From contig NZ_JALKBH010000002.1 of NCBI RefSeq assembly GCF_023016115.1, positions 706,624 to 770,623 on the forward strand: 64,000 bases of DNA. The letters are read 5' to 3'. The translations under genes were made by a program, and so were the position numbers. This stretch comes from Alcanivorax sp. S6407. GTDB lineage: Bacteria > Pseudomonadota > Gammaproteobacteria > Pseudomonadales > Alcanivoracaceae. Positions within the stretch are counted from its first letter, which is position 1. The number at the start of each line of letters is the position of its first letter. Below the pieces are notes generated by a model, which saw only the letters and a program-made list of their open reading frames with translations, was not told where the DNA came from and ran no database searches. This document shows, one piece after another, positions 35,994 to 45,784 of the stretch.

Positions 35994-36800
35994 GTGAGCG
36001 ATTACGCTATTGGGGATCTGCAGGGGTGCCTGGAGGCGTTTGATTGCCTGCTGGAAAAGATCCGCTTCAATCCGGACAAGGACCGGCTGTTTCTGGCCGG
36101 GGACCTGATCAATCGGGGGCCGGATTCGCTGGGCACACTGCGACGGGTGTTTCAGCTGCGTGACAATGTGCACTGCGTATTGGGCAACCACGACCTGCAT
36201 TTGCTGGCAGTGGCTCACGGTGCCACCAGAAGCAAGCGCAAGGACACCCTGGCTGAGATCCTGGATGCCTCCGATCGCACGGCGTTGCTGGGCTGGCTAC
36301 AGCATTGCCCGCTGCTCATCGATATCCCTGAGCATGAGGCCACCCTCACCCATGCGGGCATTCCGCCCCTGTGGAGCCTGGACCAGGCCCGCAGCCGCGC
36401 CCGGGAAGTAGAGACCGTGCTGAAAGACCAGCGCTGCGGCGACTTCTTTGCCCACATGTACGGCAATCAGCCGGCGGGCTGGAATGAAGACCTGCAGGGC
36501 CCGGATCGCTGGCGGGTAATCACCAATCACTTCACCCGCATGCGCTTTGTGAATCAGGCCGGCGAGCTGGATCTCACCACCAAGGGGGAAGCCGATGCCC
36601 CGCCCAGCGGATTCATGCCCTGGTTCCTGCATCCACAGCGCCGGGAGACCAGCCAACGCCTGCTGTTTGGCCATTGGGCCGCACTGGAAGGCCATACCGG
36701 GGTCGGCAAGGTAGAGGCACTGGATACCGGCTGTGTCTGGGGCGGCAGCCTCACGGCATTGCGACTGGATGATCTGGCACGCACCTCCTGCGACTGCTAG
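35994..36800 (+). CDS. apaH: Symmetrical bis(5'-nucleosyl)-tetraphosphatase ApaH
   Basis: 268 residues with a GTG start. Calcineurin-type phosphoesterase: IGDLQGCLEAF, LAGDLINRGPDSL, VLGNHDLHLLA (metal ligands), LTHAGIPP, and C-terminal FGHWAALEGH. Splits Ap4A and removes NpnN caps from RNA. Last gene of the lptD run. Confidence 0.95.
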   Translation: MSDYAIGDLQGCLEAFDCLLEKIRFNPDKDRLFLAGDLINRGPDSLGTLRRVFQLRDNVHCVLGNHDLHLLAVAHGATRSKRKDTLAEILDASDRTALLGWLQHCPLLIDIPEHEATLTHAGIPPLWSLDQARSRAREVETVLKDQRCGDFFAHMYGNQPAGWNEDLQGPDRWRVITNHFTRMRFVNQAGELDLTTKGEADAPPSGFMPWFLHPQRRETSQRLLFGHWAALEGHTGVGKVEALDTGCVWGGSLTALRLDDLARTSCDC

Positions 36801-36884
36801 CAACGGTTTTTCTTTCCCCTCAAGCGCCAGCGCGAAGCCAATTCAACGTCTGGCGCGGCATCCCTACACTTCATCCTTTTTTTT

Positions 36885-36900
36885 GCGAAAATAATTTCGC
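36885..36900. promoter_or_regulatory. Palindrome GCGAAAATAATTTCGC upstream of prkA
   Basis: Perfect 6-bp arms around ATAA, preceded by an eight-T run (36877-36884). Could be an operator for the prkA operon or part of the apaH terminator. The rest of the 274-base gap has only the candidate promoter below. Confidence 0.4.
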
Positions 36901-36906
36901 TTCCCT

Positions 36907-36934
36907 TTGACTTGTTCTGTTGTTTGGTTACATC
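36907..36934 (+). promoter_or_regulatory. Candidate sigma70-type promoter of prkA-yeaH-spoVR
   Basis: TTGACT (36907-36912), 16-base spacer, TACATC (36929-36934). Good -35, modest -10. No GG-N10-GC sigma54 site was visible. A long 5' leader of about 135 bases would follow. Confidence 0.4.
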
Positions 36935-37074
36935 CTAAAGCAGTACGGTGACGTTGAAAGCGATAAACAACGACGCCCTTTCCCTCATTCATTTGCACGT
37001 TTTTTTCACTAACAAGGAATCACCCTGAATGTAGTTTTGTTGTGACAATTTTGGTTCCGCAGGAGGAAGCCGGC

Positions 37075-38997
37075 ATGAGCATTATCCGCCACTACCAGGA
37101 CCGTTTCGATGCGACGCAGCAGGAAGAAATGTCGCTGGAGGAGTACCTGGATCTGTGCAAACGCGACCCCAGCGCCTACGCCACCGCACCCGAGCGCATG
37201 TTGATGGCCATTGGCGAACCGGAAATGGTCGACACCTCGCAAGACCCGCGCATGTCACGCATCTTTTCCAACAAGGTGATCCGTCGCTACCCCGCCTTCG
37301 ATGAGTTTTACGGCCTCGAAGAAGTCATCGAAAACATCGTCAGTTACTTCCGCCACGCCGCCCAGGGGCTGGAAGAAAAGAAACAGATTCTCTACCTGCT
37401 CGGCCCCGTTGGTGGTGGCAAGTCCTCCCTGGCAGAAAAGCTCAAGGCGTTAATGCAGAAGGTGCCCTTCTATGCCATCAAGGGTTCACCGGTAAACGAC
37501 TCCCCCCTGTCCCTGTTCGACCCGGAAGAAGACGGCCCGATTCTGGAAGAGGAATACGGCATTCCCCGTCGTTACATTCGCACCATCATGTCGCCCTGGG
37601 CGGTGAAGCGACTGAATGAATTCGGTGGTGACCTTAGCCAGTTCCGGGTGGTGAAACGCTACCCCTCCATCCTGGACCAGATTGCCGTGGCCAAGACCGA
37701 GCCCGGCGATGAAAACAACCAGGATATTTCCGCACTGGTGGGCAAGGTGGATATCCGCAAACTGGAAGACTTCGCCCAGGATGATCCGGATGCCTATGCC
37801 TACTCCGGCGGCCTGTGCCGGGCCAACCAGGGCATCCTCGAATTCGTGGAAATGTTCAAGGCGCCCATCAAGGTACTTCACCCCCTGCTGACCGCCACCC
37901 AGGAAGGCAACTACAACGGCACAGAGCATCTGGGCGCGATCCCCTATGACGGCATCGTGCTGGCCCACTCCAACGAAGCGGAATGGCACACTTTCCGCAA
38001 CAACAAGAACAATGAAGCCTTTATTGACCGGGTCTATATCGTCAAGGTGCCCTACTGTCTGCGCGTCACCGAGGAAGTGCAGATCTACGACAAGCTGCTG
38101 CGCAATTCCAGCCTGCGCGAAGCGCAATGCGCTCCGGACACCCTGCACATGCTGGCGCAGTTCTCCATTCTCACGCGCCTGAAAGAGCCGGAAAATTCCA
38201 GCATCTATTCCAAGATGCGGGTGTACGACGGCGAGAACCTGAAAGATGTGGATCCCCACGCCAAGTCCATGCAGGAATATCGCGATATGGCCGGCGTGGA
38301 CGAAGGCATGAACGGACTCTCTACCCGCTTCGCCTTCAAGATCCTCTCCAAGGTGTTCAACTACGATCACACTGAAGTGGCTGCCAACCCGGTGCACCTG
38401 ATTCATGTGCTGGAGCAGCGCATTGAGCAGGAGCAGTATCCCCAGGAGCTCACCGACCAGTACCGCCGCTTCATCAAGGAATATCTGGTTCCCCGCTACG
38501 TGGAATTCATCGGCAAGGAAATCCAGACCGCGTACCTGGAATCCTATTCCGAGTATGGCCAGAACATTTTCGACCGCTATGTGACCTACGCCGATTTCTG
38601 GATTCAGGATCAGGAATTCCGCGATCCGGATACCGGCGAGATTTTCGATCGCCAGGCGCTCAACGAGGATCTGGAAAAGATCGAAAAACCGGCGGGTATT
38701 TCCAACCCGAAAGACTTCCGCAACGAGGTGGTCAACTTTGTGCTGCGCGCCCGGGCCAACAACCACGGCAAGAACCCGACCTGGCTCAGTTACCAGAAGC
38801 TGCGCGATGTGATCGAGAAGAAGATGTTCTCCAACACCGAAGATCTCCTCCCGGTCATATCCTTCAACGCCAAAGGCAGCGAAGACGATCAGCGCAAGCA
38901 CAACAACTTCGTGCAGCGCATGGTGTCCCGTGGCTATACCGAAAAGCAGGTACGGCTGTTGTCGGAATGGTATCTGCGGGTGAGAAAGGCACAGTAG
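37075..38997 (+). CDS. prkA: PrkA (YeaG) family serine protein kinase / AAA ATPase
   Basis: 640 residues from ATG 37075 (GGAGGAAGCC upstream). Very close to E. coli YeaG across the length: Walker A GPVGGGKSSLAEKLK near residue 100, SALVGKVDIRKLEDFAQ, GLCRANQGILEFVEMFKAP, then the PrkA C-terminal domain (EFIGKEIQTAYLESYSEYGQ). Involved in nutrient-stress adaptation in enterobacteria. First of prkA-yeaH-spoVR. Confidence 0.95.
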   Translation: MSIIRHYQDRFDATQQEEMSLEEYLDLCKRDPSAYATAPERMLMAIGEPEMVDTSQDPRMSRIFSNKVIRRYPAFDEFYGLEEVIENIVSYFRHAAQGLEEKKQILYLLGPVGGGKSSLAEKLKALMQKVPFYAIKGSPVNDSPLSLFDPEEDGPILEEEYGIPRRYIRTIMSPWAVKRLNEFGGDLSQFRVVKRYPSILDQIAVAKTEPGDENNQDISALVGKVDIRKLEDFAQDDPDAYAYSGGLCRANQGILEFVEMFKAPIKVLHPLLTATQEGNYNGTEHLGAIPYDGIVLAHSNEAEWHTFRNNKNNEAFIDRVYIVKVPYCLRVTEEVQIYDKLLRNSSLREAQCAPDTLHMLAQFSILTRLKEPENSSIYSKMRVYDGENLKDVDPHAKSMQEYRDMAGVDEGMNGLSTRFAFKILSKVFNYDHTEVAANPVHLIHVLEQRIEQEQYPQELTDQYRRFIKEYLVPRYVEFIGKEIQTAYLESYSEYGQNIFDRYVTYADFWIQDQEFRDPDTGEIFDRQALNEDLEKIEKPAGISNPKDFRNEVVNFVLRARANNHGKNPTWLSYQKLRDVIEKKMFSNTEDLLPVISFNAKGSEDDQRKHNNFVQRMVSRGYTEKQVRLLSEWYLRVRKAQ

Positions 38998-39000
38998 GAG

Positions 39001-39153
39001 ACGCAACATGCAACACGCTGCACGCAACAACACGGCATCAGGGGTTTAGCGTTATGCATTGTTCTCTCCGCGCCCAAACGTAATCGCGGCGAGAACACCC
39101 AAACCCGCTTTATCCGATCCCGCGTTGTTGCCTGTTGCGTGAAGCGTGTTGCC
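39001..39153. repeat. Inverted pair of GCAACAC-word arrays between prkA and yeaH
   Basis: Left array 39001-39034 (ACGCAACATGCAACACGCTG), right array 39121-39153 (GTTGCGTGAAGCGTGTTGCC). Centre about 39035-39120 holds a weaker inverse pair (TTCTCTCCGCG / CGGCGAGAAC). No gene in this 173-base gap. It lies inside an operon rather than between convergent genes. Confidence 0.75.
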
Positions 39154-39170
39154 GCTTCCGGAGGAAGCCC

Positions 39171-40451
39171 ATGAGCTACATTATTGATCGCCGCCTGAAT
39201 GACAAGCACAAGAGCACCGTCAATCGGCAGCGGTTTTTACGGCGTTACCGTAAACATATTCGTGAGGCCGTCAACGATGCAGTCAATCGCCGTTCCATCA
39301 AGGATATGGAACAGGGCGAGCGGATCAGCATTCCCCAGAAAGACCTCTCCGAGCCGGTTTTCCATCATGGCCAGGGCGGCCAGCGCAGCATCGTTCACCC
39401 CGGTAACAAGGAGTTCAACCAGGGCGACCGCTTCAAGCGCCCGGAAGGCGGTGGTGGTCAGGGCTCCGGCGATGGCGACGCCAGCGACTCCGGCGAGGGC
39501 CAGGACGAGTTTGCGTTTCAGATCGACAAGCAGGAGTTCCTCAACTTTCTGTTTGAGGACCTGGAGCTTCCCAATCTGGTCAAACGCCACCTGGAAGGCG
39601 CCCAGGTCTTCAAGACCCGCCACGGCGGCATTGTCAGCCAGGGCATGCCCGCCAAGATCAATATCGTCCGCTCCATGCGCCAGGCGTCCATGCGCCGTCG
39701 CGCTCTGACTGCGGCCACCCGCAAGCGTATTCGCGACCTCAAGAACGAGCGAGAAGCGCTACTGAAAGAAGACCAGTCGCCGCAACGGCAGGCCCGCCTG
39801 CAGGAACTGGATGAACAGATCCAGAAACTGGAGCGCCGTGTTGATCGCATTCCCTATCTGGACACCCTGGATCTGCGTTTCAACCATCACATCAAGGAAC
39901 CGGTGCCGGTAAGCCGGGCGGTGATGTTCTGCATCATGGATGTATCCGGTTCCATGAACCAGAACATGAAGGACCTGGCCAAACGCTTCTTCCTGCTGCT
40001 GTATCTGTTCCTGCAACGCAACTACGACCAGATTGAAGTGGTGTTTATCCGCCACCACACCAGCGCCAAGGAAGTCACCGAGGAGGAGTTTTTCTATTCC
40101 CGGGAAACCGGCGGCACCATCGTCTCCAGTGCCCTGAAGCTGACCCGGGACATCATCAATGAACGCTACCCGGTGGATCAGTGGAATATCTACGCGGCCC
40201 AGGCGTCCGATGGCGATAACTGGAACGATGACTCCCCGGCCTGCGCCAAACTGATTGAAGAAGAGTTGCTGCCGAAGCTGCAATACTTCTCCTATGTGGA
40301 AGTGATGCCCCGTGCCCACCAGGCACTGTGGGATCAGTATGAAACGATCATGGCGCGCCACCCGGCGGCGTTTTCCATGGCCCAGATAGACGAACCGGGC
40401 GAAATTTACCCGGTGTTCCGGCAACTATTCAAAAAGAGGATGGAAAGCTGA
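39171..40451 (+). CDS. yeaH: YeaH/DUF444 family protein
   Basis: 426 residues from ATG 39171 (GGAGGAAGCCC upstream). DUF444 with a von Willebrand A-like domain: [20 protein letters not shown] (MIDAS DxSxS), [28 protein letters not shown]. The N-terminal region (about 70-115) is Gly/Asp/Glu-rich and linker-like. Acts with PrkA in enterobacteria. TGA overlaps the spoVR ATG (TGATG). Confidence 0.94.
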   Translation: MSYIIDRRLNDKHKSTVNRQRFLRRYRKHIREAVNDAVNRRSIKDMEQGERISIPQKDLSEPVFHHGQGGQRSIVHPGNKEFNQGDRFKRPEGGGGQGSGDGDASDSGEGQDEFAFQIDKQEFLNFLFEDLELPNLVKRHLEGAQVFKTRHGGIVSQGMPAKINIVRSMRQASMRRRALTAATRKRIRDLKNEREALLKEDQSPQRQARLQELDEQIQKLERRVDRIPYLDTLDLRFNHHIKEPVPVSRAVMFCIMDVSGSMNQNMKDLAKRFFLLLYLFLQRNYDQIEVVFIRHHTSAKEVTEEEFFYSRETGGTIVSSALKLTRDIINERYPVDQWNIYAAQASDGDNWNDDSPACAKLIEEELLPKLQYFSYVEVMPRAHQALWDQYETIMARHPAAFSMAQIDEPGEIYPVFRQLFKKRMES

Positions 40452-41968
40452 TGGCCTATCTATCCGAAGGCTCAGACTGGAACTTCGAACTGCTGGCAGA
40501 TTACGATGCCGCCATTGCCGATCTGGCCCACAACAAGTTCGGACTGGATACCTATCCCAACCAGATCGAGGTGATCTCGTCCGAGCAGATGATGGATGCC
40601 TACTCGTCGGTAGGCATGCCGGTGGGCTACAACCACTGGTCGTTCGGCAAGCAGTTCGTGGAGGTGGAAGGCCGCTATCGCCGCGGGCAGATGGGGCTGG
40701 CCTACGAGATCGTGATCAACTCGGATCCCTGCATTGCCTACCTGATGGAAGAAAACAGCATCACCATGCAGGCCCTGGTGATCGCCCATGCCTGCTATGG
40801 CCACAACTCTTTCTTCAAGGGCAACTACCTGTTCCAGACCTGGACCGATGCCTCCTCCATCATCGACTATCTGGTGTTTGCCCGTAACTATATTGCCGAA
40901 TGCGAACAACGCCATGGCGTCACCGCGGTAGAGGAAACCCTGGATTCCTGCCATGCGCTGATGAACTACGGCGTGGACCGCTACAAACGGCCCTCCCCGA
41001 TTTCCATTGTGGAAGAACGGAAACGGCAACGGGAGCGCGAAGACATCCTGCAAAAGCAGGTGTCAGAACTGTGGCGTACCTTCCCTGAGCTGCAGCCGGC
41101 CATCAAGACCCGCGAAGCCCCGTCCACTTTCCCGGCGGAGCCCCAGGAGAACCTGCTCTATTTTCTCGAGAAGAATGCTCCGCTGCTGCAGCCTTGGCAG
41201 CGGGAAATCATCCGCATCGTGCGCAAGATGGCACAGTACTTCTATCCGCAACGGCAGACCAAGGTAATGAATGAAGGCTGGGCCTGTCTGTGGCACTACA
41301 CCCTGATCAATTCGCTGTATGACGAAGGCAAGGTCACCGATGGCTTCATGCTGGAATTCCTGCAGAGCCACAGCCAGGTGATCTACCAGCCTCCCTTCGA
41401 TGCCTCTTTCTACAGCGGCATGAACCCCTATGCGATCGGCTTCAACATGTTCCAGGATATTCGTCGCATCTGCGAAAACCCGGACGATGAAGACCGCGAG
41501 TGGTTCCCGGAGATTGCCGGCAGTGACTGGCTGGAGACGGTGAAGTTCGCCATGCAGAGCTTCAAGGATGAAAGCTTTATCCAGCAGTTCCTGTCACCGA
41601 AGATGATCCGCCAGTTCAAGCTGTTCCAGATCAGTGATGATGACCGCAAGGACTATGTGGAAGTGGGCGCCATTCACAATGAGCAGGGTTACCGTCGGGT
41701 ACGGGAATCACTGGCCGAGCAGTACAACCTGAGCATTCAGGAACCGAACATCCAGATCGTCAGCGCCAACATCCATGGTGATCGCGCCCTGACCCTGCGT
41801 CATCAACGCAGCGACGGCCGACCGCTGGATGACCACAGCACCAATGAAGTACTGCGACACCTGCATCGTCTGTGGCAATTCGATGTGCACCTGGAAAGCG
41901 TGGAAAACGGCAGCGTTGTGAGTCGCTATTCCATGCCACCTTCTCCGGAACCCATCACCGTCATGTAG
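40451..41968 (+). CDS. ycgB: SpoVR family protein (YcgB)
   Basis: 505 residues, start overlapping the yeaH stop. Opening GSDWNFELLADYDAAIADLA, then LAYEIVINSDPCIAYLMEEN and HACYGHNSFFKGNYLF, MNEGWACLWHYTLINSLYDE and the C-terminal VGAIHNEQGYRRVRESLAEQ are all as in YcgB. Function undefined; co-occurs with prkA and yeaH in stress-related operons of many proteobacteria. Confidence 0.95.
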   Translation: MAYLSEGSDWNFELLADYDAAIADLAHNKFGLDTYPNQIEVISSEQMMDAYSSVGMPVGYNHWSFGKQFVEVEGRYRRGQMGLAYEIVINSDPCIAYLMEENSITMQALVIAHACYGHNSFFKGNYLFQTWTDASSIIDYLVFARNYIAECEQRHGVTAVEETLDSCHALMNYGVDRYKRPSPISIVEERKRQREREDILQKQVSELWRTFPELQPAIKTREAPSTFPAEPQENLLYFLEKNAPLLQPWQREIIRIVRKMAQYFYPQRQTKVMNEGWACLWHYTLINSLYDEGKVTDGFMLEFLQSHSQVIYQPPFDASFYSGMNPYAIGFNMFQDIRRICENPDDEDREWFPEIAGSDWLETVKFAMQSFKDESFIQQFLSPKMIRQFKLFQISDDDRKDYVEVGAIHNEQGYRRVRESLAEQYNLSIQEPNIQIVSANIHGDRALTLRHQRSDGRPLDDHSTNEVLRHLHRLWQFDVHLESVENGSVVSRYSMPPSPEPITVM

Positions 41969-41999
41969 GGCGGAAATCCCCGACAGGGGATCTCCGCCA
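41969..41999. terminator. Bidirectional hairpin after spoVR (GTAGGGCGG family)
   Basis: GGCGGAAATCCCC gacag GGGATCTCCGCC between convergent spoVR and the EamA gene. No T-tract, so function as a terminator is inferred from position. Related to the hairpins at 9832-9915. Confidence 0.6.
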
Positions 42000-42005
42000 G
42001 TGGCG

Positions 42006-42929
42006 TCAGGCAGCCTCGCCCTTCGGGATTACCTTCAGGGTACGACGCACCTGATGATCACCGAGCATGAACAGCCCCAGCGCCACCACAATCAGCAGCG
42101 CGCCGGCCAGCACCATGCCGCCCAGCCTTTCCGCGTTGAAAAGACTGCCCAGCGTCAGCGCCAGTACCGGGGTGATCAGGGTCACCAGCGCCACCGTGGC
42201 CGCCGGCAGTCGCGCCAGAATCTGGAAGTAGCTGTAGAACCCCAGCAGAGAACCAAACACCGCCAGATAGACGATCGCCGACAGGCCACGCACGTCGCCG
42301 TTCCAGGTCAGCGACTGCCCTGTCAGCGCAATCGCCAGACCATAAAAGGGCAACGACAGCAGCAGCCCGCCCACGGTCTGCTGCATGGGCTTGAGCCCGG
42401 CGCCGACCCGCTGCACCGCAATGCCACTGCCGGAAAACAGGGTGACCGCCGTGAGCATCCACAGCACGCCAATACCCCGATCGCCCATGTCTCCGCCAGC
42501 AAACAACACCGACAGACTGTCATCAAACACCAGCATCAGACCGAACAGACCCATGATACAGGCGCCCCAGTGCCAGCTGTTGAGTCGCACACTGCCCGGC
42601 AGGAACTGCATCATCAATCCCGACAACAACGGCGCCAGACCAAAGATCACTGAGATCAGACCGGAAGGCAGGTAGCTGGAGGCCACATAGCTGCAGCCCA
42701 TGGCCCCGAAGATCCCCGGCAACGCCGCCAGATAACTGATCCGGGCCTGGCGATGCAGTGGCAGCGCCTGACGTTTCCATCGCAGCCACATGAGACCCAG
42801 CAGCGCAGCGATACCCATACGCACACCGGCCGCCGCCAGCGGCGCCATGGCCTCACCACTCCATTTAATCCCCAGCGGGGTAGTCGCCCACACCGCCACC
42901 ACGATCAAATACGCTGCCAGGGTTGGCAT
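42006..42929 (-). CDS. EamA/DMT-family transporter
   Basis: 307 residues from ATG 42929 (AGGAGAACGAA upstream). Ten hydrophobic segments in two EamA repeats: YLIVVAVWATTPLGIKWSGE at the start, then SYVASSYLPSGLISVIFGLAPL and, in the second half, YSYFQILARLPAATVALVTL. Inner-membrane exporter of metabolites or amino acids; substrate unknown. Confidence 0.88.
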   Translation of the reverse strand: MPTLAAYLIVVAVWATTPLGIKWSGEAMAPLAAAGVRMGIAALLGLMWLRWKRQALPLHRQARISYLAALPGIFGAMGCSYVASSYLPSGLISVIFGLAPLLSGLMMQFLPGSVRLNSWHWGACIMGLFGLMLVFDDSLSVLFAGGDMGDRGIGVLWMLTAVTLFSGSGIAVQRVGAGLKPMQQTVGGLLLSLPFYGLAIALTGQSLTWNGDVRGLSAIVYLAVFGSLLGFYSYFQILARLPAATVALVTLITPVLALTLGSLFNAERLGGMVLAGALLIVVALGLFMLGDHQVRRTLKVIPKGEAA

Positions 42930-42945
42930 TTCGTTCTCCTTGTAT

Positions 42946-43086
42946 GAGCTACAAGCTGCAAGCTGCAGCACGGTTAGGTTCTGCCTTGAACTCCCCTCGT
43001 GGGAGCCGCGCTCTACGCTTGTGCGCGGCGAAAGAAATATCAAAGCTGAAAACCTGTCTCGTGTTGTAGCTTGCAGCTTGTAGCTG
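42946..43086. repeat. Paired GTAGCTT-word arrays with REP between (EamA/cca divergent gap)
   Basis: Left array 42946-42972 (GAGCTACAAGCTGCAAGCTG), REP-like unit about 43001-43033 (GTGGGAGCCGCGCTCTACGC), right array 43064-43086 (GTTGTAGCTTGCAGCTTGTA). The 368-base gap 42930-43297 has no gene; the remainder holds a hairpin and the cca 5' leader. Confidence 0.78.
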
Positions 43087-43112
43087 GTTAACGACCTGCA
43101 AACCCCTAAAAC

Positions 43113-43148
43113 GAAAAAAGGCCGCAGGTCGGGGACACTGCGGCCTTC
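43113..43148. terminator. Orphan terminator-like hairpin upstream of cca
   Basis: AAGGCCGCAG ... CTGCGGCCTT, 10-bp stem, preceded by an A-tract (T-tract for the minus strand) and followed by CTT. No gene ends here on either strand, since EamA and cca diverge; it belongs to the recurrent GGCCGC hairpin set. Confidence 0.6.
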
Positions 43149-43297
43149 TTGCCAAACTGAAACTATCAGTCAGACAGCCGCCGTCCCTGCGCACGCCATT
43201 TGCGTGCACAGCGATCGATGACCATCACAAGGCTGTTGAGTTTCAGTACGATAGAAAGCATGAGAACATTCTGCTCAAGAATGCAAAGGCGCACAAG

Positions 43298-44527
43298 ATG
43301 AAAATTTATCTGGTGGGCGGCGCGGTCCGGGATCAGTTGCTCGGCCTGCCTGTCACCGAAAAGGACTGGGTCGTGGTCGGCGCGACGCCGGACGAAATGC
43401 AGGCGCAGGGCTATCAGCCTGTGGGTCAGGATTTCCCTGTCTTCCTCCATCCGAAGACCAAAGAGGAATATGCCCTCGCCCGCACCGAACGCAAGTCCGG
43501 CCATGGCTATGGCGGCTTTACCTTTTATGCCGCCAGCGATGTGACTCTGGAAGACGATCTGGTGCGCCGAGACCTGACCATCAATGCCATGGCCCGGGAG
43601 AAAGGTGGCCCGGTGGTGGATCCGTTCAACGGCCGCGCGGATCTCAAGGCCCGCTTGCTGCGCCATGTGTCTCCCGCCTTCGCCGAAGATCCCCTGCGGG
43701 TATTGCGGGTGGCCCGCTTTGCTGCTCGCTATCACTGGCTGGGTTTCCGGGTGGCCGACGACACCCTGGCGCTGATGCGCCAACTGAGTGACAGCGGCGA
43801 GCTGGATTATCTGGTGCCGGAGCGGGTGTGGAAGGAAACCAGCCGGGCACTCATGGAGCGCGACCCACAGGTGTTCTTTCAGGTGCTGCATGCCTGTGGC
43901 GCGCTGGAAAAGCTGTTCCCTGAACTGGCCGCCCTGGACGGCGTGCCCCAGCCGGAACAGCACCACCCGGAAATCGATACCCTGGTACATCAATGGCTGT
44001 GCCTGGAACAGGCCAGCCGCATGGGCCTGAATCTGGATGGGCGCTACGCGATTCTCTGCCACGACCTGGGCAAGGGCAAGACACCGCCGGAGGAATGGCC
44101 ACGGCACATTGCCCATGAGATTCGCAGCAGCCGCATGAGCCAGACCGTCTCCAAACGGCTCAAGGTGCCCCGTGAGACCGCCACGCTGGCTTCACTGGTG
44201 GGCGAATACCATACCCACTGTCATCGCGCCCTGGAGCTGAAGCCAGCCACGGTCTGGAAACTGCTGAAAAGCCTGGATGTACTGCGCCGCCCGGAACGCC
44301 TGGCCACCTTCGTGGGGGCCTGTGAGGCGGATGCCCGCGGCCGTACCGGCTTTGAAGATCGGGATTATCCCCAGGCCGGTTATCTGCTGGGTGCTGCCGA
44401 GGCCGCCCGCAAGGTGGATGTTCAGGCCCTGCAGCAGCAAGGCTTCAGCGGCCCGGAACTGGGTGAAGCTATTACCCGGGCGCGTATTCAGGCCCTCAAG
44501 GAGTACAAGGAATCATGCAACCTGTAG
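43298..44527 (+). CDS. cca: Multifunctional CCA-adding tRNA nucleotidyltransferase
   Basis: 409 residues. Class II nucleotidyltransferase head ([23 protein letters not shown], and [12 protein letters not shown]), plus a C-terminal HD domain ([24 protein letters not shown]) found in the gammaproteobacterial form with phosphatase and phosphodiesterase activity. Adds CCA to tRNA 3' ends. Stop overlaps the start of folM by 13 bases. Confidence 0.96.
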   Translation: MKIYLVGGAVRDQLLGLPVTEKDWVVVGATPDEMQAQGYQPVGQDFPVFLHPKTKEEYALARTERKSGHGYGGFTFYAASDVTLEDDLVRRDLTINAMAREKGGPVVDPFNGRADLKARLLRHVSPAFAEDPLRVLRVARFAARYHWLGFRVADDTLALMRQLSDSGELDYLVPERVWKETSRALMERDPQVFFQVLHACGALEKLFPELAALDGVPQPEQHHPEIDTLVHQWLCLEQASRMGLNLDGRYAILCHDLGKGKTPPEEWPRHIAHEIRSSRMSQTVSKRLKVPRETATLASLVGEYHTHCHRALELKPATVWKLLKSLDVLRRPERLATFVGACEADARGRTGFEDRDYPQAGYLLGAAEAARKVDVQALQQQGFSGPELGEAITRARIQALKEYKESCNL

Positions 44528-45249
44528 CCCTGGTGACCGGCAGTGCCCGCCGCATTGGCGCCACCATTGTTCGTACCCTGCATGCCAGCGGCATGCGGGT
44601 AATCATCCACTACCGTGGCAGCCAGCAGGAAGCGGAAGCCCTCGCGGCAGAACTGGAAGAGACTCGTCCGGACAGCAGCCGACTACTTCAGGCAGACCTG
44701 GATGATCCCGATGCCGTACGCCGCCTCGCTGCCCAGGCCGTGGATGCCTTCGGTCGGCTGGATCTGTTGGTCAACAACGCCTCCAGCTTCTACCCCACCC
44801 CGGTGGAGACCGCCAGCGACGACGACTGGACCCGGCTGGTACACAGCAACCTGCGTGCGCCCTTTATCCTCAGTCAGCAACTGGCCCCGGCCCTGCGTGA
44901 GCAGAATGGCAGCATCATCAATATCGTCGACGTTTACGCGGAAAAACCGCTCTCTCAGCACACCCTCTATTGCATGGCCAAAGCCGGCCTTGCCATGATG
45001 ACCAAAAGCCTGGCCCGGGAGCTGGGCCCGGAGATTCGCGTCAACGGCGTCTCACCGGGGCCCATCCTCTGGCCGGAGAGTGGCCAGATGAACCAGGATG
45101 CCATCACCGATTCCACCGCTCTGAAACGCTGCGGTACGCCCGAGGATATTGCCGGCGCGGTACAATGGCTGGCCAGTGCCGCAGGCTTTGTCACTGGACA
45201 GATTCTGGCGGTGGATGGCGGTCGCTCACTGGCGCTGCAAGGAAGTTGA
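44515..45249 (+). CDS. Pteridine reductase-like SDR (FolM type)
   Basis: 244-residue short-chain dehydrogenase. The TGSARRIG cofactor motif, with a double Arg, is typical of pteridine reductases rather than general SDRs; [29 protein letters not shown] (YxxxK) and [13 protein letters not shown] follow. Probably reduces dihydrobiopterin, dihydromonapterin or dihydrofolate; fits with folK-folB nearby. Overlaps cca. Confidence 0.88.
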   Translation: MQPVALVTGSARRIGATIVRTLHASGMRVIIHYRGSQQEAEALAAELEETRPDSSRLLQADLDDPDAVRRLAAQAVDAFGRLDLLVNNASSFYPTPVETASDDDWTRLVHSNLRAPFILSQQLAPALREQNGSIINIVDVYAEKPLSQHTLYCMAKAGLAMMTKSLARELGPEIRVNGVSPGPILWPESGQMNQDAITDSTALKRCGTPEDIAGAVQWLASAAGFVTGQILAVDGGRSLALQGS

Positions 45250-45331
45250 TCGTCAGAAGCGCCATCCGTGCATGGCATAAGCAATTACCTTAAAAAGACA
45301 ACGAAGGGTTTAAGAAGGGGGGCGCATACCG

Positions 45332-45784
45332 ATGCGCGTGATCGCAGGGATAGCAGTGATGATAGCGATGCTGGTGCCGTTAATCGCCGGCGCGGAAATC
45401 TATCGCTGGAAAGATGAAAACGGCAACTGGCAGTTCGGGGATCGAGCCCCGGACGCCCAGCATGAAGCCATGGACGTAAAAGGCCCCGCCAAGCTGGGAC
45501 AGGATGAAAACGTCCAGCAGATTCACCAGCGTCTGCAACGCCTGCGTGAAAGCGAACAGACTCGCCAGAAGCAGGAACAACAACAGGCCCGCCAGGAAGA
45601 GCAAGCACGGCGCCGGCACATGGTGCCCATGTGCAAGAAGGCACGGGAGCGGATCAAGGCACTCAATCGCCCCTTCGTTTATGTGGACGACGATGGCTCC
45701 CGGCGCGACAGCCTCCGCGAGGAAGCCGAGGCGGACATCGCCCAAACGCAACAATGGATTGACGAGAATTGCGACGACTACTAG
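45332..45784 (+). CDS. DUF4124 domain exported protein
   Basis: 150 residues: signal peptide ending near LIAGA, a DUF4124 domain (EIYRWKDENGNWQFGDRAPD), then a Gln/Arg/Glu-rich coiled-coil stretch (about 65-95) and a C-terminal part with two Cys (MCKKARERIK and ENCDDY). Periplasmic; function unknown. Overlaps the following gene, which has a similar domain. Confidence 0.8.
   Translation: MRVIAGIAVMIAMLVPLIAGAEIYRWKDENGNWQFGDRAPDAQHEAMDVKGPAKLGQDENVQQIHQRLQRLRESEQTRQKQEQQQARQEEQARRRHMVPMCKKARERIKALNRPFVYVDDDGSRRDSLREEAEADIAQTQQWIDENCDDY

Noticed and set aside
36801-37074. Sigma54 promoter for the prkA operon
   Set aside because: In E. coli yeaGH has one, but I found no GG-N10-GC site here; only a sigma70-like pair.
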